From NCBI GenBank assembly GCA_964503665.1, contig CAZDAR010000045.1:1-20966 (forward strand): a DNA stretch of 20,966 bases, read 5' to 3'. The position numbers were made by a program, and so were the translations under genes. How positions within the stretch are numbered: the first letter of the stretch is position 1; each line of letters opens with the position of its first letter. Below, one piece after another: positions 1 through 7,017 of this stretch. Below the pieces are notes generated by a model that saw only the letters and a program-made list of their open reading frames with translations, ran no database searches and had not been told where the DNA came from. The DNA comes from 40-80 sp964503665 (lineage in GTDB: Bacteria; Bacteroidota; Bacteroidia; Flavobacteriales_D; Crocinitomicaceae).

Positions 1-51
1 GATTTTGTCGATCAATCGATAACTGTTGACCCACGATTAAAAATTAATTAA
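1..51 (+). CDS. 3' end of an upstream gene (partial, unidentified)
   Basis: Frame 1 is open from the window edge to a TAA at 49-51 and encodes sixteen residues ending DPRLKIN. The other two plus-strand frames hit stops earlier. The stop lies one base before the ATG of the next gene, which fits a tightly packed operon with the phosphohydrolase and peptidase genes that follow. Too little is present to name a family. It could also be a short chance open frame; the close spacing is the main argument for a real gene end. Confidence 0.45.
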   Translation, partial: DFVDQSITVDPRLKIN

Positions 52-52
52 A

Positions 53-973
53 ATGAAAAATGCTTTTGTAATTTTATGTTTCATTCTACCTCTTTTAAGT
101 GTATATGGACAGGAGAATTTCACCACGAAACATGTAATTGTCGTTGTGATGGATGGTGCTCGATACCAAGAGACATTTGGAGATTCTACACGCCAATACA
201 TTCCAAACTTGAATCGATTAAAGTCAGATGGAGTAGTGTATACTAATTTCTCTAATAATGGAGCAACATTAACAAATTCAGGTCATGCTGCTATTCTAAC
301 GGGACATTATAAGAAAATTAAAAATAATGGAACGCAATTACCATCGTACCCAAATTTATTTCAATATTTCTTAAAAGAAAAAAATAAAGAGAAAACCAAC
401 GCTTGGATTGTTTCTAGTAAAAGTAAATTAGAAATGCTAGCAAATACAACAGATAAAAAATGGTGGAATCGCTATATGCCGATGACCTATTGTGGTGTGA
501 AGGGACATGCTGTTGAGTATGAGGGGGATAATAAGAATTTTGAAAAAGTAAAAGAAGTGATTTTAAATGACCATCCAACGTTAATGCTCGTCAATTATTT
601 AGAAGCAGATGCGAAAGGTCATAATAATAACTGGGAAGGTTATTTAGGTGGAATTATAAATATTGATTTTTTAGTAGGCGAACTATGGGATTTTGTTCAG
701 AATGATTCTATTATGAGAAATACTACCACTATTTTAGTGACAAATGATCACGGAAGACACAATGACGGTCACAAGGAAGGTTTTAAGGAGCATGGCGATA
801 ACTGTAGCGGTTGTAGACATATTTTTCTGTTTGGAATTGGTCCTGACTTTAAACAGAATGTTTATATAGATCAACCTGCTGAATTGATTGATATTTCGTC
901 AACGATTGCCTATTTGTTAAATTTCAATATGCCCACTTCCAAAGGTCGTATTTTAACGGAAATGTTTAAATAA
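53..973 (+). CDS. Exported alkaline-phosphatase-superfamily hydrolase (nucleotide pyrophosphatase/phosphodiesterase or sulfatase-like)
   Basis: This 306-residue protein has a signal peptide (about residues 1-19, ending SVYGQ), so it should act in the periplasm or at the outer membrane. Residues typical of the two-metal alkaline phosphatase superfamily appear in order: D34 in VVMDGARYQ, the probable nucleophile T74 in TNSGHAAILTG, D186 and H190 in EADAKGH, D232-H233 in TNDHGRH, and H247 in KEHGD. In this superfamily these residues bind two metals, usually zinc, and carry a covalent phosphoryl or sulfuryl intermediate. A CxxC (C251, C254) lies right after the last histidine. At about 300 residues it is a compact member without a large cap domain, and the true substrate (phosphodiester, phosphomonoester or sulfate ester) cannot be read from sequence. 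Its TAA shares a base with the ATG of the next gene, indicating translational coupling. Confidence 0.85.
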   Translation: MKNAFVILCFILPLLSVYGQENFTTKHVIVVVMDGARYQETFGDSTRQYIPNLNRLKSDGVVYTNFSNNGATLTNSGHAAILTGHYKKIKNNGTQLPSYPNLFQYFLKEKNKEKTNAWIVSSKSKLEMLANTTDKKWWNRYMPMTYCGVKGHAVEYEGDNKNFEKVKEVILNDHPTLMLVNYLEADAKGHNNNWEGYLGGIINIDFLVGELWDFVQNDSIMRNTTTILVTNDHGRHNDGHKEGFKEHGDNCSGCRHIFLFGIGPDFKQNVYIDQPAELIDISSTIAYLLNFNMPTSKGRILTEMFK

Positions 974-2151
974 TGAAAAATCAAGTGTTCACCTATATTG
1001 ATGAAATTGAAAAGGAGGTAATTGCTATTCGAAGACATCTTCATCAACATCCAGAGCTTTCTTTTCAAGAACATGAAACGAGTCGTTTTATTGCTAATCA
1101 ATTGCAAGAGTTGGGTTTAACACCTGAATTTATTGGTGAGACGGGTGTTATTACTATTATTCAAAATGACAATCACGATTTGTCTAAAGGATGTATTGGT
1201 TTACGAGCGGATATGGATGCCTTGCCGATAACAGAACAAACGGGATTGTCCTATGCTTCAGAAAATACGGGCGTTATGCATGCTTGTGGACATGATGTGC
1301 ATACAGCTGTAATGCTTGGTGTTGCAAAGGTTTTAGTACGCTTTAAAGAACAATTAGAACAGCCGATAAAACTTATCTTTCAACCAGGAGAAGAAGTACT
1401 GCCTGGTGGAGCATCTATTTTAATTGCAAATGGTGTACTAGAGAATCCTAACGTAAATGTTATTTACGGTCTCCATGTTGCTCCTGAATTAAGAGTAGGA
1501 GAGATTGGCTGGCGAAAAGGGATGTATATGGCGTCTTGTGATGAAATTTATATAGATATTCATGGAAAAGGAGGTCATGGTGCTTTACCGCAAAACTGTG
1601 TAGATCCAATAGCGATTGGTGCATCTTTGATTTTAGAATTGCAACAAGTTATCTCTAGAAAAGGGGATCCTCGAATTCCAAGCGTATTGAGCTTTGGCTA
1701 TTTTGAAGGATTAGGAGCGACAAATATCATTCCTTCTGACGTAAAGATTAAAGGTACTTTTAGAACGTTTAATGAAGAATGGCGGACAAAAGCTCACCAG
1801 TGGATAACAGATTATGTTCATTCGATTTGTGAAGCTGCCGGAGCGACAGTTGATTTGAGAATTGAAAAAGGATATCCTTTCTTAAAGAATGACGAAAATA
1901 CAGTCAATTTATTTGTGCAAAAAATGGCATTATTGACGAATGAAATTCAATTAAAAGAATTAGATATTCGTATGACGTCAGAGGACTTTTCTTATTATTC
2001 TCAGGAGATTCCTAGCTGCTTTTTTAGGCTTGGAGTGTCCAATAATGACGTAAAAACACATTTTAGTGTACATCATCCTCAGTTTTTAGTAGATGAAAAT
2101 TCACTTTGTTTAGGGGTTAAGTCTTTCTGCATTAACGTATTGCCTATTTAA
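973..2151 (+). CDS. M20 family metallopeptidase / N-acyl-amino-acid amidohydrolase
   Basis: This 392-residue protein is full length for the M20D group (hippurate hydrolase, N-acyl-L-amino-acid and IAA-conjugate amidohydrolases). Signature segments are GLRADMDALPITEQ (about 76-89), HACGHDVHT with metal ligands C105 and H107, QPGEE with base E140 and ligand E141, GLHVAP with H168, the dimerisation-domain motif GKGGHGA, and a C-terminal HHP (H367/H368) for the last ligand. It presumably splits amide bonds of N-acylated or otherwise blocked amino acids or small peptides. There is no signal peptide, so it is cytoplasmic. Its start overlaps the stop of the exported phosphohydrolase by one base, so the two are co-translated, although no shared pathway is obvious. 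The substrate is not predictable within the group. All metal ligands are present, so it should be active. Confidence 0.93.
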   Translation: MKNQVFTYIDEIEKEVIAIRRHLHQHPELSFQEHETSRFIANQLQELGLTPEFIGETGVITIIQNDNHDLSKGCIGLRADMDALPITEQTGLSYASENTGVMHACGHDVHTAVMLGVAKVLVRFKEQLEQPIKLIFQPGEEVLPGGASILIANGVLENPNVNVIYGLHVAPELRVGEIGWRKGMYMASCDEIYIDIHGKGGHGALPQNCVDPIAIGASLILELQQVISRKGDPRIPSVLSFGYFEGLGATNIIPSDVKIKGTFRTFNEEWRTKAHQWITDYVHSICEAAGATVDLRIEKGYPFLKNDENTVNLFVQKMALLTNEIQLKELDIRMTSEDFSYYSQEIPSCFFRLGVSNNDVKTHFSVHHPQFLVDENSLCLGVKSFCINVLPI

Positions 2152-2187
2152 TACCAAAACATATTTTATAATTAACGAATATTTTAA

Positions 2188-2216
2188 TTGTAAATAGCAA
2201 TTGATTATTACATTTG
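2188..2216 (+). promoter_or_regulatory. Consensus Bacteroidota promoter with no downstream gene on its strand
   Basis: TTG at 2188-2190, an 18-base spacer, then TACATTTG at 2209-2216 match the Bacteroidota housekeeping promoter (TTG at -33, TAnnTTTG at -7) at every conserved base. Initiation is expected near 2222. The next plus-strand gene is almost 4.8 kb away, beyond a strong terminator at 2280-2305. The obvious product is therefore a short RNA. Confidence 0.5.
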
Positions 2217-2221
2217 TAGGG

Positions 2222-2305
2222 AGATATAAGTCGAACGACTTAGAGTCTTTTCAGTGAATAGTGGTTAGGTTAGGTTAACAAAAATGTCCCCTCGGGGACA
2301 TTTTT
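2222..2305 (+). ncRNA. Candidate small RNA (about 80-85 nt)
   Basis: The interval begins just after a perfect promoter match and ends at an intrinsic terminator. Near its 5' end is a perfect inverted repeat, TAAGTCG at 2227-2233 and CGACTTA at 2236-2242, able to form a stem closed by GAAC. Between this stem and the terminator lies a mostly unstructured stretch holding three tandem GGTTA copies (2263-2277). There is no start codon with a useful frame. The order promoter, 5' hairpin, single-stranded middle, terminator hairpin is typical of trans-acting bacterial small RNAs. It matches no RNA family I recognise, and the promoter could be a chance match in AT-rich DNA. Confidence 0.4.
2280..2305. 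terminator. Bidirectional intrinsic terminator
   Basis: Arms AAAAATGTCCCC (2280-2291) and GGGGACATTTTT (2294-2305) are perfectly complementary over 12 bp around a 2-base centre (in practice a CTCG tetraloop). The A and T tracts give a U-run in both directions. It sits between the convergent peptidase gene (ends 2151) and the giant Ig-repeat gene (ends 2311), so it can stop transcription from both sides. Confidence 0.9.
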
Positions 2306-2310
2306 GATTA

Positions 2311-5300
2311 TTACGGTTTGATTCGTATATTCCTAGGACTAGTATTTGTATTCCTCGGCTGTGTATTAATTCTAATATTACCATTTGTTTTTGCCGGTTC
2401 ACTAGTGGATTTATTTTCTATTTTTATTTTTGGAGGCGTTACTTTAGTCGTTTTTGGTGTAGTAATTATTGGTGAATTCATTCCGCCACTACTTGTTGTA
2501 GGATAATTAATGATACAAGTTTTTGTTTCTATCTTTGCGCTGTTTTGTGCAGTTATTTTTAACGTCTGACTAGCACTATTAGCTCTTGCCGTCACTGTAT
2601 AAGAGAAAACTATTTTATTACCTGAAATACTTGTCGTCACATTGCTTAAAGCAACATTGTTGATGTAAAATTTCACATTGGACGTTGATTCGACATTTGT
2701 TATGTACCCTGAAATAGTATTAACTCCTAAAGATAATTGAATAGGACAGGTATGGGAGGTTAATACAATAGTTGGAGCAGCAACAGTTATTAGTTTCTTG
2801 TAGTTTACAACTGCTGTTTTTTCATCCGATCCATACGGTGTGACAGCGTACACCTGAGCTGTGTTGCTTCCTTCCTTCAGAGATCCAGTGAATGTAATTA
2901 CTTTTGAACTTTCATTAAAGTTGAAGTTGACCGTTTGTCCGTTTACCTTAACAGCTAGTTGACCTTTGGAAGTGATATATTTTGTTGTAAGAGAAAAATT
3001 ATATGTTGGTTTATCTACAGATATTTGAGAAGAAGGATTTACAAATGTTAAAACAGGTGGTTTTGCATTTGGATCTTCTTGACAAGTGTATGTATGTGTA
3101 TAACTTATTGAACCGCAATTATTGGATAATTTAATAACAACAGTATTTACTCCTGTTTGACTACTCACGTCTAGCGCTAAGGTATTAGACGAGTTGTTAT
3201 ACACAAAATTGATAGGACGACCATTGTTTGTGACACTTACTTGATTGTTGTTGTTTATGTAACTTACTTTCGCATTTAAGCTAAAATATTGATTCGTCGT
3301 CGTACCACTATTAGCAACAGAAGAATTTACAATCGTAATTTCGGGTTTCTTACATTCATTTCGAACAATTGTAACTTCGCTCTTAACACTACCGCAATCA
3401 TTTTGAGCAATCAATTCTATTTTGTTGTTTCCATTCATTAAACTGATATTTGCATTCACTCTACTGTTAATCGCGTCAAAGGTAAATGCTTGAACTTTGC
3501 CGTTAACTTTCATTGAAAGTTGTCCCTTTGATGTAACGTTAACAGCTCCAAACTCAACTTTCATACTTCCCGCATCTGTATTAGGGTTTCTTTGTGATGG
3601 TGAAATAAGAACCAATTCTGGAGGGTAACAAACTGCAACATTTAGGGTGGTAAAAGCAGAGGTTAAACCACATTTATTAGTTGCCTTCACTTCCACCACA
3701 TTACTTCCACTTGAAAGGTTCAGGTTTGCCGAAAAGGTGTGGTTTGTTGAATTAAACGTAATAGGGGTGTTATCTTTTGTTCCATTTACGAAAAGTTGAA
3801 TTTCTTGTGCACTTGTAATATTAGAAATACTTCCTTTTAGTGTATAATTGGATGGAACTGTTTTCGTTAGTTCATTTACATCTAATTTAATAACAGGTTT
3901 CAAACAATTCAAGATAATTTTTCTAGAAGTGATAGATGTCGCATCACTTGCATTTCCTGATTCGTTGGAGACTTGAATAATGGCAGTGTTATTTCCAGTA
4001 ACAAGGTTCCCATTAAAAGTAACGGTTCCTGTTGTTGCATTAAAGTTGAAATCTGTTATACTCTTATTATTCAGCGTGATTGATATAGCGTTTTTAGCAT
4101 TGACAGTAGTTGTTTTTGCACTAAAATCATAGGATTCTGCTAGAACGGTGGTGCCAGAACTTGCTGGAGAAGTCCATTTTACCGTTGGATTTGGTGTGAA
4201 AACTTCTTTGTTATAAGTAATAGTCACTTCATCCTGAGCACTTCCATTATCTGTCGAAACGTTTACTTTGAAAGTGTTTTTCCCTTCGGATAAAAGAGAG
4301 GAAAAACGTATTTGTTGCGTAGAAGCATCGAAAGAGAAGAATTGTATTGCATCTCCATTTTTAGAGATAGAAATTTGTTCTGCTCTATCAACGTTTGCTG
4401 TTTGTGCAATTAAATTATACGAGTTGTTTTTCACTTCAATATTTGTCATTGGAGAAGTGAAATTAACGGTTGGCGGTACTATTACGCTTCTCTTTTTATA
4501 AATCAGTGTAGTTTGGTCACTTGCGGAGCCACCATTTGTTAGAACAGTAATTTTAAAATCATTACTTCCTTCCTGTAGAACAGCATTGTAACTTACTTCG
4601 CTAGATGCAGCATTAAAATTAAATAACGTTGTTTTATTACCATTTACAAATAGTGAAATCTGATTCTTAGCAGTCACATTAATTGTTTTTGCAATGACGT
4701 TATAATTATTCCCATTAACAGTTGTAGGAGAAATTCCTGGATTTGTAAATTGAACGGCTGGAGCAACAGTTCGCGCTCTATAAAGAACAGTAGTGATAGT
4801 TGATGCACTACCATCATTATTGGTAACATTGATGGTAGCTGAATTGTTCCCATCGATTAATGTTGTGGCAAATGAAATCTGTTGATTTTTAACATCAAAA
4901 GAGAACCCTGAAACGGTATTTCCATTAAAATTGATTTTAATTTGATTTGGGCTTGAAATATAAGATGTCGTTGCTACAAATGTATAATTACTCGTATTGA
5001 CAGTTGTGTTAGATTGATAAGGTGTAATAAAAGTAACAGTAGGTGGAGAAGTCGATACTTCTTGTGATGGTGAATAAACTAAAGTTACGGATTGATTAGT
5101 GGTTCCACAGTTGTTTGTGGCAGTAATTGTAACGATATTTGTCCCTTCTCTAAGACTAACGCCAGTACTAAACGTTTTATCTTTTAAATTAAAAGTAAAA
5201 TACGGAACTTTTTGATTGTTGACAGAAATTACGAGTTGATTTTGATTATCCACGTTAAAGGCACTTCCAATTACGGTATAATTGCTTTCACTCGTATAAA

Positions 5301-6786
5301 TTTTCTTTCTATTTGGTTGTTTTAGAGAAATTATAGGGTTTTGACAATTGACAGTTCTTCCATAAATGATAATGGTGGTAGCACTAGCCGTTCCATCTTT
5401 ATTCGTTCCTGTAATTTCGAAAATGTTGTTTCCATTTTGTAATACGACATAAGAAGTAAAATCTTTTGTTGTAGTATTGAAGGAGAAGTTATTATTCAAA
5501 CTCCCATTTTGGCGAAAGACGATATTTTCTTTTCTATCAACATTTAGTGCTTTAGCCACTAAATTAAATCGATCTGAATTGGAGGTATATGGATTTGCTG
5601 ATGGGTTAGTGAAATAAACAACAGGAGGCTCTAAATTACGTTGCTCATATATAACAGAAGTTGTAACAATGTCATTTCCACAAGCATTTCTGGCACTTAT
5701 TGTAATAGTGTTTGTTCCATAGTTTAATGACTGTAAGGAGGAAACTCTACCATTATTGGTGTTAAAATTAAAGTCATTAATCTGTCTATCGTTAACAGTT
5801 AAGGTAATGTCATTTTTATTTGTTACTCCAGAGACAGTCGATGCTATTTCGTAACGTCCATCTTCAACTGTTTCTCCTTGCGTACTAGGTCTTAGCATAC
5901 GTATAGATGGAGTAGTACATGGATTTGACGGGGTATTATTAGTCGTTGGATTAGTCGTTGGAGGTGTAGGCTTTGGATCATTTTGCTTTTGCTTTTTCCC
6001 TCTGAGATAGAATTGGATATAAAATGAAGTGAAATGATAGACATCATTTTTTATAAATGCCTTATCCACTTCGTAGCCGTCAAAATTATCTTTTTTGGTG
6101 AAAGACATTGTATGCTCTAGACCAATACGAACACCATCGCTAACATTTAAACTGAATCCAATACCGACGTTACCAGTCAATGAAGTAATATATCGACTTC
6201 CATAAATAGGTGTTTCATATGTTTTATCTTGAATTTTAACGTATTCTGATTTAAAAAGTGGAATGTGACCTGCCTCATATTGATATATAAGACCATCAGC
6301 ATCGAGTAAGTTCGTATTCACATTATAGATAGAAGAAGCGACTCCTCCAAAAATATAAGGTGCGAATACACGTTTAGTGTCCACATTAAAACGAAGTAGT
6401 CCTTCGAAAGCTACATTATGATTTTCGGTTTTAAAGTTTCGAACCGTATAACCTAAAGTATTTTTGTAATCTGTTCCTGGATTACTATAGATTCCAGTAG
6501 TATAATCTGTTAAATCGGAATTGCGTTTGTTTTGACCTAACCATTGCCCACCGTAATATCGCGCTCTGATATCAAATTCCACAATGCGATATTTCGCAAA
6601 AGTATAGCCGAATTTCAACCCAAATCCAATAGACGTGCGAGTAGAGACATCTGCATCTGTGAATGTTGCTCCAATTTCTGGAGTTAGGAAATAGTTACTG
6701 TGTGTTCGTGTCGTAAATTGCCCAAATGTATAATTTGTCGAAATTAATAAACAGAATAAGAATAGTTTAAATAAATGTTTCATCAT
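2311..6786 (-). CDS. Giant exported protein: N-terminal outer-membrane-barrel-like domain, 12 Ig-like repeats, basic tail
   Basis: The protein has about 1,490 residues. The longest frame begins at a GTG (6787-6789), but ATG codons follow at 6784-6786 and 6781-6783; I take the first ATG. A signal peptide ends at TFGQ. Residues about 30-263 form a domain of alternating beta strands with many aromatics and glycines, ending YIQFYLRG, which resembles a Bacteroidota outer membrane beta-barrel. A Pro/Thr/Asn linker (about 264-290) leads to twelve repeats of about 88-97 residues resembling bacterial Ig / glucodextranase-B-like domains. Their consensus has a proline at the start, VNG mid-way, FNF, an EGxN turn and a closing NxxG. 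The last 63 residues are rich in Pro, Thr, Lys and Arg (11 basic, 2 acidic). No T9SS sorting domain is present, unlike neighbouring large proteins. Probable role is surface or periplasmic adhesion or scaffolding; orientation is unknown. Confidence 0.85.
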   Translation of the reverse strand: MMKHLFKLFLFCLLISTNYTFGQFTTRTHSNYFLTPEIGATFTDADVSTRTSIGFGLKFGYTFAKYRIVEFDIRARYYGGQWLGQNKRNSDLTDYTTGIYSNPGTDYKNTLGYTVRNFKTENHNVAFEGLLRFNVDTKRVFAPYIFGGVASSIYNVNTNLLDADGLIYQYEAGHIPLFKSEYVKIQDKTYETPIYGSRYITSLTGNVGIGFSLNVSDGVRIGLEHTMSFTKKDNFDGYEVDKAFIKNDVYHFTSFYIQFYLRGKKQKQNDPKPTPPTTNPTTNNTPSNPCTTPSIRMLRPSTQGETVEDGRYEIASTVSGVTNKNDITLTVNDRQINDFNFNTNNGRVSSLQSLNYGTNTITISARNACGNDIVTTSVIYEQRNLEPPVVYFTNPSANPYTSNSDRFNLVAKALNVDRKENIVFRQNGSLNNNFSFNTTTKDFTSYVVLQNGNNIFEITGTNKDGTASATTIIIYGRTVNCQNPIISLKQPNRKKIYTSESNYTVIGSAFNVDNQNQLVISVNNQKVPYFTFNLKDKTFSTGVSLREGTNIVTITATNNCGTTNQSVTLVYSPSQEVSTSPPTVTFITPYQSNTTVNTSNYTFVATTSYISSPNQIKINFNGNTVSGFSFDVKNQQISFATTLIDGNNSATINVTNNDGSASTITTVLYRARTVAPAVQFTNPGISPTTVNGNNYNVIAKTINVTAKNQISLFVNGNKTTLFNFNAASSEVSYNAVLQEGSNDFKITVLTNGGSASDQTTLIYKKRSVIVPPTVNFTSPMTNIEVKNNSYNLIAQTANVDRAEQISISKNGDAIQFFSFDASTQQIRFSSLLSEGKNTFKVNVSTDNGSAQDEVTITYNKEVFTPNPTVKWTSPASSGTTVLAESYDFSAKTTTVNAKNAISITLNNKSITDFNFNATTGTVTFNGNLVTGNNTAIIQVSNESGNASDATSITSRKIILNCLKPVIKLDVNELTKTVPSNYTLKGSISNITSAQEIQLFVNGTKDNTPITFNSTNHTFSANLNLSSGSNVVEVKATNKCGLTSAFTTLNVAVCYPPELVLISPSQRNPNTDAGSMKVEFGAVNVTSKGQLSMKVNGKVQAFTFDAINSRVNANISLMNGNNKIELIAQNDCGSVKSEVTIVRNECKKPEITIVNSSVANSGTTTNQYFSLNAKVSYINNNNQVSVTNNGRPINFVYNNSSNTLALDVSSQTGVNTVVIKLSNNCGSISYTHTYTCQEDPNAKPPVLTFVNPSSQISVDKPTYNFSLTTKYITSKGQLAVKVNGQTVNFNFNESSKVITFTGSLKEGSNTAQVYAVTPYGSDEKTAVVNYKKLITVAAPTIVLTSHTCPIQLSLGVNTISGYITNVESTSNVKFYINNVALSNVTTSISGNKIVFSYTVTARANSASQTLKITAQNSAKIETKTCIINYPTTSSGGMNSPIITTPKTTKVTPPKIKIENKSTSEPAKTNGNIRINTQPRNTNTSPRNIRIKP
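2503..5919 (-). repeat. Twelve Ig-like repeats in two cysteine classes
   Basis: The middle of the giant gene encodes twelve diverged units. Repeats 1, 3, 8, 9 and 10 have a cysteine just before the first strand (for example NCQNP, NCLKP, CYPP) and a second in a late NxCG motif. Repeats 2, 4, 5, 6 and 7 have neither and carry NxDG, NGG or NxSG there. Repeat 11 also lacks both, apart from an extra cysteine in the linker before it. Repeat 12 has its own pair in other positions. The units are too diverged to suggest recent DNA duplication. Confidence 0.8.
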
Positions 6787-6817
6787 CACTTTTTTTTGTT
6801 TTACTCAAAAGTTGTTC

Positions 6818-6825
6818 CAAAGTTA
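6818..6825 (-). promoter_or_regulatory. Possible -7 element for the giant Ig-repeat gene
   Basis: Read on the minus strand, TAACTTTG matches TAnnTTTG exactly and lies about 30 bases before the start codon. No TTG is found at the expected distance upstream, so this is only half a promoter. Confidence 0.3.
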
Positions 6826-6905
6826 ACTATTTTTCAAAAGAGACTATTCTTTGTAAGATATATGACACAGTTTTCCAAACATCAGTGGAATAAAATAGTT
6901 TTAAT

Positions 6906-6913
6906 TACTTTTG
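6906..6913 (+). promoter_or_regulatory. Possible -7 element for the type B cargo / PorP operon
   Basis: TACTTTTG fits TAnnTTTG and is the only exact match on the plus strand of this 231-base divergent gap. It lacks a TTG at the expected upstream spacing and would give a leader of about 95 bases. Confidence 0.25.
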
Positions 6914-7017
6914 ATGATTGTTCTCAAATAAAAGAAAAATACTTTTTTATCGTTATAGAAATTAAAAGCTGTTCGAATTATTGCGAATAGTGTGTTTTAT
7001 TCGTTTTACATAGACTA

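Noticed and set aside
2318..2506. Very hydrophobic 62-residue open frame on the plus strand
   Set aside because: It is exactly antisense to the Lys/Thr/Asn-rich basic tail of the giant Ig-repeat gene. Antisense of such codons naturally gives Phe, Leu, Val and Gly runs. It also lies after the strong terminator and has no promoter.
4268..4501. 77-residue plus-strand frame inside the giant gene
   Set aside because: It is antisense to the Ig repeats, with no homology-like pattern, signal peptide or spacing to support a gene.
6775..6990. 71-residue plus-strand frame in the divergent promoter gap
   Set aside because: It begins on the antisense of the giant gene's start codons. Its composition is that of AT-rich noncoding DNA, and it overlaps the region needed for two promoters.
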